NCBI GenBank assembly: GCA_963761005.1
Contig: CAVXFK010000010.1
Coordinates: forward strand, 83,309 to 147,308
Source: DASWJZ01 sp963761005
Lineage (GTDB): Bacteria; Pseudomonadota; Alphaproteobacteria; Rhizobiales; Afifellaceae
Direction: 5' to 3'
Length of the DNA: 64,000 bases
Below the pieces are notes generated by a model, which made no database searches, had not been told where the DNA came from, and worked only from the letters and a program-made list of their open reading frames with translations. Numbering within the stretch: the first letter of the stretch is position 1; every line of letters begins with the position of its first letter. This document shows positions 1 through 9,893 of this stretch, piece by piece. A program made the position numbers and the translations under genes.

Positions 1-1746
<1,746 letters not shown>

Positions 1747-1863
1747 GGGAAGAATCGTGAGTTTGTTCAGGTGGCTGTCTTCTAGCTCATTTAGGCTTCG
1801 TCCGCCACTTTGGCCACCAGAAAGAAAACAAGTCCTGACAATGGGTTAGTAGAGGTCGGTGGA

Positions 1864-2574
1864 TTAATTTCCGGCCGCCTTGGAAGGCCCCGCGAAAAGC
1901 CATGAATCGGCCCCGAGCCGGGCCTCGATCTTCGGCTCCCAGAGCCCCGATTTCGGCAGCAGGAAGCAGCCGTCGCGCTCTCCGGTCACCGGGTCCTCGC
2001 CGAGATAGGCATAGACCGGCTGCCTGGGCAGATAGCTGGAAAAACGCTTGGCGATGTCGGCGCCATAGACGCGGTAGTGCCCGTGCTTCTCTGGCTTCGG
2101 AAAGCCCCAGTCGCGTGTCGTCTCCTCGCGGAAGGGATCGGGCACGACGAGCCAGAGGAGTCCGTCCGGCGCGGCGATCCGGAGCAGCTCGTGAAGGGCG
2201 GCGTTGTCATCTTCGACGTGCTCGAGCACATGCGAGCAGGCGACGAGCCCGTAGGCGCCATTCGGCCGGTCGATCGCCTGGATATCGAGGCTTTCGCCTT
2301 CGCCGTAGACGGAAAGCTCGAAGCGCTTGAACCAGCTCGGATCGAGTGTCGGGTCGGGGCTGAACTGGATTGCGGCGAGGTCGCGGAATTCCTCGATCCC
2401 GAGCCGCTCGAACATCACGCGGAATATTCGGTGGCGCTCGAGCGACCGGCACCTGGAGCAGCGCGGCAGCTTGCCGTTCGGCGCCATCCGCCCTTTAGGC
2501 CCCGGCTCGAACAGCGTCGAGCCGCAGATCGGGCAACGCGGCGGCGTCAATTCTGCGCTTGCTTCCGGTGCCAT
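1864..2574 (-). CDS. Class I SAM-dependent methyltransferase with N-terminal zinc-ribbon-like motif
   Basis: A 236-residue protein. The N-terminus carries two CxxC pairs (CPIC near residue 15 and CSRC near residue 39), suggesting a small zinc ribbon. A Rossmann-like methyltransferase half follows, with the motif CSHVLEHVEDDNAALHELLRI and then a hydrophobic strand LLWLVVPDP, as in Methyltransf_11-type enzymes. The glycine-rich motif I is not typical (FELSVYGEGESLDIQ), so the cofactor site may be divergent. The substrate is unknown. It is divergent from the downstream MarC-like gene and separated from it by about 30 bp. Confidence 0.7.
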   Translation of the reverse strand: MAPEASAELTPPRCPICGSTLFEPGPKGRMAPNGKLPRCSRCRSLERHRIFRVMFERLGIEEFRDLAAIQFSPDPTLDPSWFKRFELSVYGEGESLDIQAIDRPNGAYGLVACSHVLEHVEDDNAALHELLRIAAPDGLLWLVVPDPFREETTRDWGFPKPEKHGHYRVYGADIAKRFSSYLPRQPVYAYLGEDPVTGERDGCFLLPKSGLWEPKIEARLGADSWLFAGPSKAAGN

Positions 2575-2603
2575 CGCGGCATCATCTCATCTTGGACACG
2601 GCA

Positions 2604-3254
2604 ATGGCGAGGGCGGATCGTCGGTTCTTCATGCTGGAACACGCTCTCACCTCCTTCGTGACGCTCTTTGTCACGATCGACCCGCCTGGCTTAGCGCCGC
2701 TCTTTCTCGCGCTGACGGCTGGGATGAGCCGCGCCGAGCGCCAGCAGGTCGCGAACCGCGCCACGATTACGGCGTTCGCCGTCCTCGTCCTATTCGCCGT
2801 GGCGGGAATCAGCATCCTTTCCATCTTCGGGATTACCATCCACGCGTTCCGCATCGCCGGCGGCGTGCTCCTCTTCTACATCGCGTTCGAGATGATCTTC
2901 GAGAAGCGGCAGGACCGGAAGGAGAAGAGCGCGGAGATCGCGCAGGCCGACCACATACGCAATATTGCCGTGTTCCCGCTGGCGATCCCGCTGATCGCCG
3001 GGCCCGGCGCGATTTCTGCCACGATACTCCTCTCCGGCACCTATGCGGACGTGCTCGAGCGCGCGGTGCTGATCGGGATCGTGGCGGTCAATCTCGCCGC
3101 GGCCTGGCTGGTCTTCTTTCTGGCCGAGCGCCTCGACCGTTACCTCGGCGCGACCGGCCGCATCGTGCTGACGCGGCTTCTCGGCCTGATCCTCGCGGCG
3201 CTCGCGGTGCAGTTCATCGCCGACGGCGTGCTCGCCTTCGCGCGCGGCGGTTAG
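2604..3254 (+). CDS. MarC/UPF0056-family inner-membrane protein
   Basis: About 216 residues with six predicted membrane segments. It shows the family hallmarks: SFVTLFVTIDPPGLAPLF near the N-terminus, FRIAGGVLLFYIAFEMIF, and a second repeat AVFPLAIPLIAGPGAIS. MarC proteins are integral membrane proteins of uncertain function; early links to multiple antibiotic resistance were not supported for E. coli MarC. The start at 2604 has a GGA 8 nt upstream. A longer reading from 2559 would overlap the divergent methyltransferase gene, and a shorter one begins at 2631. It converges on the sulfite dehydrogenase cytochrome gene, with 21 bp between the stops. Confidence 0.9.
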   Translation: MARADRRFFMLEHALTSFVTLFVTIDPPGLAPLFLALTAGMSRAERQQVANRATITAFAVLVLFAVAGISILSIFGITIHAFRIAGGVLLFYIAFEMIFEKRQDRKEKSAEIAQADHIRNIAVFPLAIPLIAGPGAISATILLSGTYADVLERAVLIGIVAVNLAAAWLVFFLAERLDRYLGATGRIVLTRLLGLILAALAVQFIADGVLAFARGG

Positions 3255-3275
3255 CGGCCGGTCTCGGTGCAGGTC

Positions 3276-3983
3276 TCAGTTGAGCAGCGACTGCCTGAGC
3301 GCATGGACCTCGTCCGCCGTCATCGGCTTTGCACGCACCTTGGCGATCGCGGCGGCGTCGAGCGCCGGCATGTCGGGCGGCTTGAGCGAGTCGTTCCCCC
3401 ACTGTGACCGCACGTAGTCGACCACCGCGGCGACCTCCGCGTCGGAGAGGAAGTCGAAGGGCGGCATCGTGTTGTTGATGCTCTGGTCGCCGACCTTGAT
3501 CGGCCCGGTGATCCCGTTGAGCGCGACGACGGCGGGGAAGTCCGGGGAGAGAAAGAGGTCGGAGTTCCCGGCAAGCGGCGGGAACTCGCCGGGTTTCCCC
3601 TCGCCCTTCGCCTGGTGGCAGGCGATGCAGGTTGCCTGAAAGACTGTGGCGCCGTCGGCCGGCCCCGTTTGAGCCGTCGCGGCGGGCGCCTCGGGAGGCG
3701 GGTTCGGGCCGAGATAGGCTCCGAGATAGTCGAGGATCGCGGCGCGCTGTGCGTCGGTGATCCTGAGGCCGAAGCCCTTCATGTTGTCGAGCACGGCGTT
3801 CCAGGCGCCGCGCCTGATCCCGGCAGAGTCCTCGACCGACTGCAAGTCATGGCAGGTCTGGCAGTGACCGTAGATCAGATCGCGACCCGGCCCCTGCGGC
3901 AGGTTGAAACGGTCGGCGGCGTTTGCGCCTGCCGCGAGGCACGCAGTCGCAGCGGCAACAAGGAGGACCAACGCCGGTCGCAC
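3276..3983 (-). CDS. Dihaem c-type cytochrome, electron acceptor of the adjacent sulfite dehydrogenase (SorB-like)
   Basis: A 235-residue exported cytochrome. The GTG start at 3983 is preceded by a perfect AAGGAG and opens a classic signal peptide (MRPALVLLVAAATACLAAGANAA). Two haem-binding motifs are visible, CQTCH in the first half and CIACH in the second, each in a class I cytochrome c domain; likely distal Met ligands are in NMKGFG and NTMPPFDF. It lies 80 bp downstream of the SorA-like gene on the same strand, so it probably takes electrons from it in the periplasm. The well-studied SorB is monohaem, so the dihaem form is a variation. A longer reading upstream to 4100 overlaps sorA and is rejected because of the ribosome site. 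Confidence 0.85.
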   Translation of the reverse strand: MRPALVLLVAAATACLAAGANAADRFNLPQGPGRDLIYGHCQTCHDLQSVEDSAGIRRGAWNAVLDNMKGFGLRITDAQRAAILDYLGAYLGPNPPPEAPAATAQTGPADGATVFQATCIACHQAKGEGKPGEFPPLAGNSDLFLSPDFPAVVALNGITGPIKVGDQSINNTMPPFDFLSDAEVAAVVDYVRSQWGNDSLKPPDMPALDAAAIAKVRAKPMTADEVHALRQSLLN

Positions 3984-4063
3984 AGCGCACAACTCCTTCA
4001 GAAGCTCGATTGTCCGGATCGATGCGGCGGGGCGCAGGCCGTGACCGGCGCCCCGTTCTTGGA

Positions 4064-5332
4064 TCAGGCAGTGATCTCGACGCGGTCGACGCCGTTCCAC
4101 TCATAACCGCGCGGATTCCACCGCGTCAGGCCGTCCATCGGCTGCGTGCGTCCAAGCGCGTCCGTCGCCCGGCACATCAGCATGTTGCTGCCGGAGGCGA
4201 GCGTCGCCTTCGCGGACCAGTGGTACCAGGCCCAGGGGCTCTCGGCCGGCTTGACGTCGGCGTTCTGCCAGGTCTTGCCGCCGTCGGCAGACACCTCGAC
4301 CATGGTGATCGGCGCCATGCCGTCGTTGAAGGCGACGCCGGCGATGTCGACCGGTCCGGCCTTCGCCCCGTCTTCGGGAAGCGGCGAGAAGATCACGCTC
4401 TTGATCTTGTGCCCGTAGGTCGGGACGCTGTTGTAGATCGTGTAGTCGTTGGCCTCGAACTGCCCCGGCTCGACCGGTCCGAGCGGCATGCGGTAGCCGA
4501 CCGACTGGAACGCGCTCGGCGACTGCTCGGCGGCAAGCATCAGCACGGTCAGCATCTTGACGTTCATGTTGCCGTAGAAGCCGGGAATGACGAGCCTGAC
4601 CGGCCCGCCGTTCGTCGCCGGGATCGGCTCGCCGTTCATCTTCAGCGCAAGAATGGCGTGGTCGAGCGCCGGGTCGGAAAGCTCGTAGCTCTTGGCGAAG
4701 TCGGAGCCTTCCGGCGTCGCCGGCTGGTCCCAGCCCTCGGCGGTCAGCCAATGGGCGTCGGAACTCGGCTCCATCTTCAGATCGTCGAGCAGCGGTTTGA
4801 GAGGCGTGCCTTCCCATTCGACGTTGCCCATACCGCCGTTCTTCCATTGGCCGCCGGCGACCTTCTCCTTGGCGGCATAGAAGCTGCGGCCGTTCCCGGC
4901 GCATTGCAGCACCGATACGCGGGTCTCCTGCGGTCGCGCGGCGAGATCGGCGATCGTCAGCGTGCGCGGACGCTGCACGAGGCCATCGAAGCGGATGGTC
5001 CAGTTATTGACCATGTCGGCGGGCGGCGGCGACGTGGTCGCGTACCAGGCGGCGTCGCCCTTGTGCGGATAGTGGAACCGGTTGAACAGGATTTCCTTCG
5101 GGGTGTGGTCGTGCTCGCGAAGCATCGCGAGGGGCGTCTCCATCACGCCGAGCTCGGCATTGTGGACGAGCAGGCCTGAGACCTTGCCGGAGATGATTTC
5201 GGCGGAGTCGGGCGCGGTGTCGGCGAGTGCCGAGCGCACGAAGGCGGGCGAGAGGCCGGTGGCCAAGCCCGCCGCTCCCGCCGCAAGGCCGAACTGGCGA
5301 CGCGTCATACTCGTTGTTCGTTGCAGGTCCAT
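4064..5332 (-). CDS. sorA: Periplasmic sulfite dehydrogenase, molybdopterin subunit (SorA/SOUX family)
   Basis: A 422-residue sulfite-oxidase-fold molybdoenzyme oxidising sulfite to sulfate. The N-terminus has a twin-arginine signal (TRRQFGLAAGAAGLATG) for folded export. The Moco-coordinating cysteine is visible in VLQCAGNGRS (about Cys144). Conserved stretches include PHKGDAAWYATTSPP, GGMGNVEWEGTPL and, in the C-terminal dimerisation domain, VEVSADGGKTWQNA. The ATG at 5332 has a strong GGGAGGA ribosome site. The partner dihaem cytochrome follows on the same strand, and an ECF sigma/anti-sigma pair lies upstream. An ECF-like promoter sits about 80 bp before the start. Sulfite as substrate is inferred from family and partner gene; other SOUX substrates cannot be excluded. 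Confidence 0.9.
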   Translation of the reverse strand: MDLQRTTSMTRRQFGLAAGAAGLATGLSPAFVRSALADTAPDSAEIISGKVSGLLVHNAELGVMETPLAMLREHDHTPKEILFNRFHYPHKGDAAWYATTSPPPADMVNNWTIRFDGLVQRPRTLTIADLAARPQETRVSVLQCAGNGRSFYAAKEKVAGGQWKNGGMGNVEWEGTPLKPLLDDLKMEPSSDAHWLTAEGWDQPATPEGSDFAKSYELSDPALDHAILALKMNGEPIPATNGGPVRLVIPGFYGNMNVKMLTVLMLAAEQSPSAFQSVGYRMPLGPVEPGQFEANDYTIYNSVPTYGHKIKSVIFSPLPEDGAKAGPVDIAGVAFNDGMAPITMVEVSADGGKTWQNADVKPAESPWAWYHWSAKATLASGSNMLMCRATDALGRTQPMDGLTRWNPRGYEWNGVDRVEITA

Positions 5333-5410
5333 TGAATTCCTCCCTGGGATTTTGCGTCGGCCGACAGAGATTGCCGCCGGTAGCCCCTCCGACGGCAGCT
5401 CAAGGGAAGA

Positions 5411-5436
5411 AACGTTTGGGGGAGGCGGAATATTCC
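5411..5436 (-). promoter_or_regulatory. Putative ECF-sigma promoter of the sorA operon (GGAAT-N17-CGTT) inside a 12-bp palindrome
   Basis: On the minus strand GGAAT (5436-5432) is followed after exactly 17 bases by CGTT (5414-5411). This is the -35/-10 layout of group IV sigma promoters, ending about 80 nt upstream of the sorA ATG. The -35 element is part of the perfect palindrome CGGAATATTCCG. Control by the adjacent ECF sigma is an inference from proximity. Confidence 0.6.
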
Positions 5437-5453
5437 GGCCGCGGTCGAAAAAA

Positions 5454-6266
5454 TCAGGCGAGACAGCTCGTGCTGTGACGCTTGCTCTCCTCGAGCGCCT
5501 GGCGCGTGCGGCTGTCGAAGGGAGCGTGGGTGCGGGTCCCCTCCTCCACCTTGTGCGCGATCAGGTCGAACCTTGCGCCGTCCATGCCCTTTGCGAAGAG
5601 CATGTAGCCGAGCCTGCCGACCTGCCAGCCGTAGGCGCGCTCAATGCCGATATCGACCCGTACGAGAGTCTGCGGCATCGCTTCGTCGGCGAAAACGAAG
5701 AGGCTCAAATGACAGCCGTGCGTGCCGCGGTAGCCGACCTGCAGAACGTCACCGGTCGGCCGCTCTGCAAAGATCACGCGGTCGATCGTGAGCTTGGCAC
5801 TTTCGAGATCCGGAATCTCGGGCAGCTGGCGGAAGCGCCCGAGCGCAGCGATCAGCGTGGCCGGTCGGTCGCCGGCGCTGCCGGACGCATTCGAATTCAG
5901 CCAGTCGGTATGGAGCGAGCGTGCCGTCGCGAGAAGGTCGGGCGGCAGCGTCGATTGTTGCGGCCTGAGCCAGAGCCAACCGCCGGCGGTCAGAAGGGCG
6001 ACGAGCACCATCGCGGCGGCAGCGGCCCACGGCCAGCGCGGTTGCGGCCGTCGTTTCTGCTCAAGGAGGCGGGCAAGATCGAAATCGGCAGGCGGCGCTG
6101 CGAGCGCGGCGTGCGTGGCGCCTTTCAGGCGGAAGAGGACGCCGATCTGCGCGGCGACGCCGGGCTCAGTCCCGGCCGCTTCAGCGACGGCCGCGGCGCC
6201 TGACGCGTCGAGCTCGCCGTCGACATAGGCGCTGAGAGTCCGCCACGTGGGTGAGCCCGAGTTCAT
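5454..6266 (-). CDS. Membrane anti-sigma factor of the adjacent ECF sigma
   Basis: A 270-residue protein whose cytoplasmic N-terminus (LSAYVDGELD) resembles anti-sigma zinc-finger-like domains but lacks the HxxxCxxC motif. One membrane helix follows at about residues 78-100 (WPWAAAAAMVLVALLTAGGW), then a periplasmic C-terminal domain of about 170 residues. Its start overlaps the stop of the sigma gene by four bases (ATGA), implying translational coupling. Expected role: sequester the sigma factor until a periplasmic signal is sensed. Proximity to sorA suggests sulfite or a related sulfur compound, as reported for RpoE-type sigma systems of rhizobia, but no signal can be read from the sequence. 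Confidence 0.8.
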   Translation of the reverse strand: MNSGSPTWRTLSAYVDGELDASGAAAVAEAAGTEPGVAAQIGVLFRLKGATHAALAAPPADFDLARLLEQKRRPQPRWPWAAAAAMVLVALLTAGGWLWLRPQQSTLPPDLLATARSLHTDWLNSNASGSAGDRPATLIAALGRFRQLPEIPDLESAKLTIDRVIFAERPTGDVLQVGYRGTHGCHLSLFVFADEAMPQTLVRVDIGIERAYGWQVGRLGYMLFAKGMDGARFDLIAHKVEEGTRTHAPFDSRTRQALEESKRHSTSCLA

Positions 6267-6778
6267 GACTTCGGCCGGCGTGCACGCGCGAACGGGGTGA
6301 CGTTCTGCTCCGCCATCAGCGTCAGGAGCGCGGCGCGCGCGCGCGACAGGCGGCTCATGACCGTGCCCTCCGGCACGCCCAGCACCGCGGCTGCCTCCGC
6401 GTAGGAGAGACCGACGAAATCGATCAAGGCGATGATCTCCCGATGGGCGGCCGTGAGCTTCCCGACTGCGATGCGCACTGTCACGACGTCAATGATGCGG
6501 CGGTCGCCTGCCCAGCCGGCATCCTCGTCGTCGGCGGTGTCGGCCGCCGGATCGAGCCCAGTCTCCATGCCTGTCTTGCGGCATTTGTCAATGAAAGCGT
6601 TGCGCAGGATGCGAAACAGCCAGGCGCGATAGGCCGGCTCGTCGCTTGGACGTTGCGACGCCTCAAGGGCCCGCAGCACGCAATCCTGCACCAGGTCGCG
6701 CGAAAGGTCGCGGTCCTGCGTCAGCGCGTATGCGAACCCGTGGAGTCGGTCGAGATAGGTTTCGATCCACACCCGCAA
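6263..6778 (-). CDS. ECF (group IV) RNA polymerase sigma factor
   Basis: A 171-residue sigma factor with region 2 (LHGFAYALTQDRDLSRDLVQDCVLRAL and the -10 reading segment AYRAWLFRILRNAFIDKCR) and region 4.2 helix-turn-helix (LSYAEAAAVLGVPEGTVMSRLSRAR). The two are joined by an acidic linker, as is usual for RpoE-like ECF factors. The start is TTG at 6778 with AGGG about 9 nt upstream; an in-frame GTG lies 6 nt downstream. It overlaps its anti-sigma gene by four bases. The likely target is the sorA promoter described above. Confidence 0.9.
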   Translation of the reverse strand: MRVWIETYLDRLHGFAYALTQDRDLSRDLVQDCVLRALEASQRPSDEPAYRAWLFRILRNAFIDKCRKTGMETGLDPAADTADDEDAGWAGDRRIIDVVTVRIAVGKLTAAHREIIALIDFVGLSYAEAAAVLGVPEGTVMSRLSRARAALLTLMAEQNVTPFARARRPKS

Positions 6779-6874
6779 AGGTCGTTTCCCTGCATGCGCG
6801 GCGAGTTGTCCTCGCCCGGTTCATGCAATTCGCGATCTCGTGGCCGGAGCCGCGCCTTGTCAAGCGCGGGGCTG

Positions 6875-7303
6875 TCATCGCCGCGGCTTCTTGCGCCGCT
6901 TGTCGCTGTGATAGGTGAGCGCCAGCGCGATGCAGTGGCGCAGTTCTTCGGCCGGCAGCGGATCGTCGGAATCGAGGACGATGCTGCGGTTGCCTTCGAA
7001 ATTGAACTTGTCTCCGTAAAGCTCCCGGAATGTCTCGACCAGGTTGGTGTGGCAGGTGAAGTAGATGGCGTATCCGCCCTCGACCCCTTTCAGGCCATCG
7101 ATCCGGACCGTACTTCCGGCCTTGGTCTCGGCCGTCAGATAGCTCGGCTGCCCCCACTTCAGAGTCTCTTCCAGGCGCCCGACGCCGTCCGTACTCGCGG
7201 CGACGTCGAAGATCAGTTGGCGAAGCGCGAGGAGTCTCTTCCGCGTTGCCGGCGGATAGGCGGCGAAGATCGCGGCGACACGCGGGTCGGCAAAGCGCTT
7301 CAT
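6875..7303 (-). CDS. DUF1801 domain-containing protein
   Basis: A 142-residue cytoplasmic protein of the YdhG/DUF1801 type. It shows the family pattern: N-terminal helices (DPRVAAIFAAYPPATRKRLLALRQLIFD), the motif LEETLKWGQPSYLT, then alternating strands (STVRIDGLK, GGYAIYFTCHTNLV) and a basic tail RRKKPRR. The molecular function of the family is not established. It is monocistronic, about 70 bp downstream of ssb on the same strand. Confidence 0.8.
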   Translation of the reverse strand: MKRFADPRVAAIFAAYPPATRKRLLALRQLIFDVAASTDGVGRLEETLKWGQPSYLTAETKAGSTVRIDGLKGVEGGYAIYFTCHTNLVETFRELYGDKFNFEGNRSIVLDSDDPLPAEELRHCIALALTYHSDKRRKKPRR

Positions 7304-7372
7304 CGGTCGACGGAGTAGACTATGCGATCCGGCCTAAGCGCATAGACGTCTGCGCCGACCGCTCCGCGGCGG

Positions 7373-7858
7373 CTAGAACGGAATCTCGTCGTCCATTTCT
7401 TCGGAGAGCGGGGTGCTTGCGCGGCCGTTCCGCTCCATCGGGCCGGAGCTGCCGAATGCCGCACCGCGGCCGTTGCGGTCGCCGATTTCGGCACTCCCGC
7501 CCCCGCCCCGGCTGTCGAGCATCTGCAATTCGCCGCGGAAACGCTGCAAGACGACCTCGGTCGAGTAGCGCTTCTGCCCCGACTGGTCCTCCCACTGCCG
7601 CGTCTGCAGCTGGCCTTCGATGTAAACCTTGGCGCCCTTCTTCAGGTACTGCTCCGCCACCTTCGCGAGGTTCTCGTTGAAGATGACGACGGAGTGCCAC
7701 TCCGTACGCTCCTTGCGCTCGCCGGAATTCTTGTCGCGCCAGCTCTCCGAGGTGGCGATCCTGAGATTGACCACCGGATCGCCGGAGGGAAGCCGCCGGA
7801 CTTCCGGGTCCTGGCCGAGATTTCCGACCAGGATCACTTTATTGACGCTGCCTGCCAT
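7373..7858 (-). CDS. ssb: Single-stranded DNA-binding protein
   Basis: A 161-residue SSB for replication, repair and recombination. The OB fold spans about residues 1-110 (SVNKVILVGNLGQDPEVRR, RTEWHSVVIFNENLAKVAEQYLKKG). A Gly/Arg-rich disordered linker follows, then the acidic tip DDEIPF that recruits partner proteins. The reading frame is intact. A LexA-type box 113 bp upstream (7971-7985) suggests SOS control. In many alphaproteobacteria ssb lies directly beside uvrA; here about 8.6 kb of other genes separate them. Confidence 0.97.
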   Translation of the reverse strand: MAGSVNKVILVGNLGQDPEVRRLPSGDPVVNLRIATSESWRDKNSGERKERTEWHSVVIFNENLAKVAEQYLKKGAKVYIEGQLQTRQWEDQSGQKRYSTEVVLQRFRGELQMLDSRGGGGSAEIGDRNGRGAAFGSSGPMERNGRASTPLSEEMDDEIPF

Positions 7859-7970
7859 GATCGCCTCCGCTTCTGGCAGTTACCCTGCTCACAATCGCCT
7901 CCGCGGCGCAGCATGCGCGCAGCGTCTGTCCACAATCCGCTCGACCGAATGCACAGGGTAACGCAAAATC

Positions 7971-7985
7971 GTTCTTGCTATGTTC
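7971..7985. promoter_or_regulatory. LexA (SOS) box between ssb and the VOC gene
   Basis: GTTC-TTGCTAT-GTTC matches the alphaproteobacterial LexA operator GTTC-N7-GTTC exactly. It lies between divergent ssb and the VOC gene and could serve either. The bases after it (TATA) resemble those after the matching box upstream of uvrA. Confidence 0.8.
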
Positions 7986-8051
7986 TATAGGCTCGGCGAG
8001 GATAGGAATCAAGCCCAGCCGGTCCCGGCGGTCCTTTCGGAGCGAAAAGAG

Positions 8052-8468
8052 ATGGAACAGCGGTTGAGCCTGGTGACGCTCGGCGTCGCCGATCTGGAGC
8101 GAGCGCTTCGTTTCTACGAAGCGCTCGGCTGGAAGCGCGGCAACAAGAATCCGAGCGTCGTGTTCTTTCAGTTGAACGGCATGATCCTGGCGCTCTGGTC
8201 GCGCTCCGCGCTTGCCGAGGACGCGGGCCTTGCCCCGAACGAGCGCGGCTTCGGCGGCATTGCGCTCGCCTACAATGCGCGCTCGAAGGACGACGTCGAC
8301 GCCGTGCTTGCCGAGGCCGAGAGCGCCGGCGCACGCATCCTGAAGGCGGCGAAGGACACTTTTTGGGGTGGCTACTCGGGCTACTTCGCCGATCCCGACG
8401 GCCATCCCTGGGAGGTCGCGTGGAACCCGGAGTGGACGCTCGACAAGCGGGGCAATGTGAAGCTCTGA
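8052..8468 (+). CDS. VOC (glyoxalase/bleomycin-resistance) family protein
   Basis: A 138-residue vicinal-oxygen-chelate protein. It shows the betaalphabetabetabeta repeat pattern: LVTLGVADLERALRFYEALGW, then NGMILALWSRSAL and the C-terminal motif GYSGYFADPDGHPWEVAWNP, in which the terminal Glu is a typical metal ligand. The start at 8052 has GGAG 9 nt upstream; an in-frame ATG at 7980 would overlap the LexA box and is less likely. The substrate is unknown. Its position beyond the LexA box raises possible SOS control, which is inference only. Confidence 0.85.
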   Translation: MEQRLSLVTLGVADLERALRFYEALGWKRGNKNPSVVFFQLNGMILALWSRSALAEDAGLAPNERGFGGIALAYNARSKDDVDAVLAEAESAGARILKAAKDTFWGGYSGYFADPDGHPWEVAWNPEWTLDKRGNVKL

Positions 8469-8598
8469 CGCGAGCGCATGCGGATGGGGATGATCGTCTC
8501 TGTCGCGCGTCATCCGCCTTTTCCCCCGGCCCGTCCCCGTATTAGGTAGCGGATGCGGGCCGCACATCCGCTAGCGGCGACATCATCCGGGATCATCG

Positions 8599-9043
8599 AT
8601 GGCAAAAAGCAACGGGCGCGTGCCCGCGAACGGCAAGGGAAACGGTGCGGCGCATCAAAGCGCCGGATCGGGCGAGCGCCTCCAGTACAACTGCGCGAAG
8701 TGCCCCGGCTATTGCTGCTCCTATCCGGTGATCACGGTCACCAAATACGATCGTCGAGCGCCTGGCGAAGCATTTCGAACTGAGCCCCGAGGAAGCGGAG
8801 AAGCGCTTCACCAAGAGCGCGCACGGCTACAAGCGCATCATGCGCCGCAAAGCGGACGAACACTACGGCAAGATCTGCCGCTTCTTCGACACGGAGAAGC
8901 GTCGCTGCACGATCTATTCGGCGCGTCCCTCGGTCTGCCGCGCATTCCCCGGCAGCGCGCGCTGCGGCTACTACGACTTCCTCTCCTTCGAGCGCCGCGC
9001 GCAGAACGACGCTGAGTTCGTCGCGGCGACCGATCACAGCTAA
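8599..9043 (+). CDS. YkgJ-family cysteine-cluster protein, frameshifted near 8749
   Basis: The N-terminal frame reads NCAKCPGYCCSYPVITVTKYD, the cysteine cluster of putative Fe-S or zinc-binding YkgJ proteins. The frame is then lost. The +1 frame continues VERLAKHFELSPEEAEKRF, then CRFFDTEKRRCTIYSARPSVC with further conserved cysteines, and stops at 9043. Removing one base (apparently the T in TACGATCGTC) gives a continuous 147-residue protein of normal length. It is either a young pseudogene or, more likely, a consensus error. The biochemical role of YkgJ proteins is not established. Confidence 0.75.
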
Positions 9044-9071
9044 AGGAGCTGCGCGCGGCTCGAGCCGAGCA

Positions 9072-9782
9072 TCACGCGACGCGTTGCGCCAGGCAGATCC
9101 AGTCCCACGGGCTCTTGAATACCGGGTTACGCGGCTTGCGCAGGCCTTCGCGCGACCACGGCGAATAGATGCGTCCGATGCGTCTGACCTTGAAGCCGTG
9201 CCGGGCCAGGATCGCGCTCAGCTCGTCGCGCCGATAATGCTTCTGCCAGCTGCCGCCCTTCTCGGAGAGCCCGTCGCCTTTGAATGTGGGCTTGCCGCCC
9301 TCTCCAGCCCGCGTGTGCTTCTGCACCATCCGCTCCGAGTCGAGCGACGGCACCACCACCAACGCGAAGCCCGAAGGCTTCGTCACGCTGCGCAAGCCGC
9401 GCCACTGCGCGGTCCGCTCCGCGGAATTGTCGGCCGTGATGACGTTCATGCAGACGGTGAGATCGGCGCGCGGCCCGATGCGCTTCGCCGCGTGCGCGAC
9501 GTCCAACGCCAACCAGCGGACATTCTTCATGCCGGCGCAGCGCGCCTTAGCGCGCGCGATGATCTTCGGTGCATGCTCGACGCCGATGATCTCCGCAAAA
9601 TTCCGGCCGAAGCGATGGATGAAGGAGCCGATGCCGCAGCCGAGATCGACGAGCACTGCATTCTGCGGAAGCGGTGCCGCGGCGACGAAGCGGCTCAGCT
9701 GATCGCTTGTCTCCTCCGCCGTGACGTCGACGACAAGCTCCTCGAAATTCTCGGCAAGTTGGTCCCAGTCTACGCGATCCAC
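9072..9782 (-). CDS. Class I SAM-dependent methyltransferase
   Basis: A 236-residue enzyme with a clear SAM-binding motif I (VLVDLGCGIGSFIHRFG, about residues 43-59), an acidic strand-2 end (IIGVEHAPKIIARAKARC) and motif II/III regions (NVRWLALDVAHA, LTVCMNVITADN). The substrate cannot be assigned; a small-molecule target is plausible. It is transcribed toward the YkgJ-like gene, with 28 bp between the convergent stops. Confidence 0.8.
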   Translation of the reverse strand: MDRVDWDQLAENFEELVVDVTAEETSDQLSRFVAAAPLPQNAVLVDLGCGIGSFIHRFGRNFAEIIGVEHAPKIIARAKARCAGMKNVRWLALDVAHAAKRIGPRADLTVCMNVITADNSAERTAQWRGLRSVTKPSGFALVVVPSLDSERMVQKHTRAGEGGKPTFKGDGLSEKGGSWQKHYRRDELSAILARHGFKVRRIGRIYSPWSREGLRKPRNPVFKSPWDWICLAQRVA

Positions 9783-9893
9783 GAATCTCTCCTTTTGGGA
9801 GTCTAAAGGATCAGGATAGACGGGAAAAACTAACGAGTTGTGCGTTGACGCTGAGGGAGAGCGTGCCGCGCTCTGACGGGCACGCCTCAGGTT

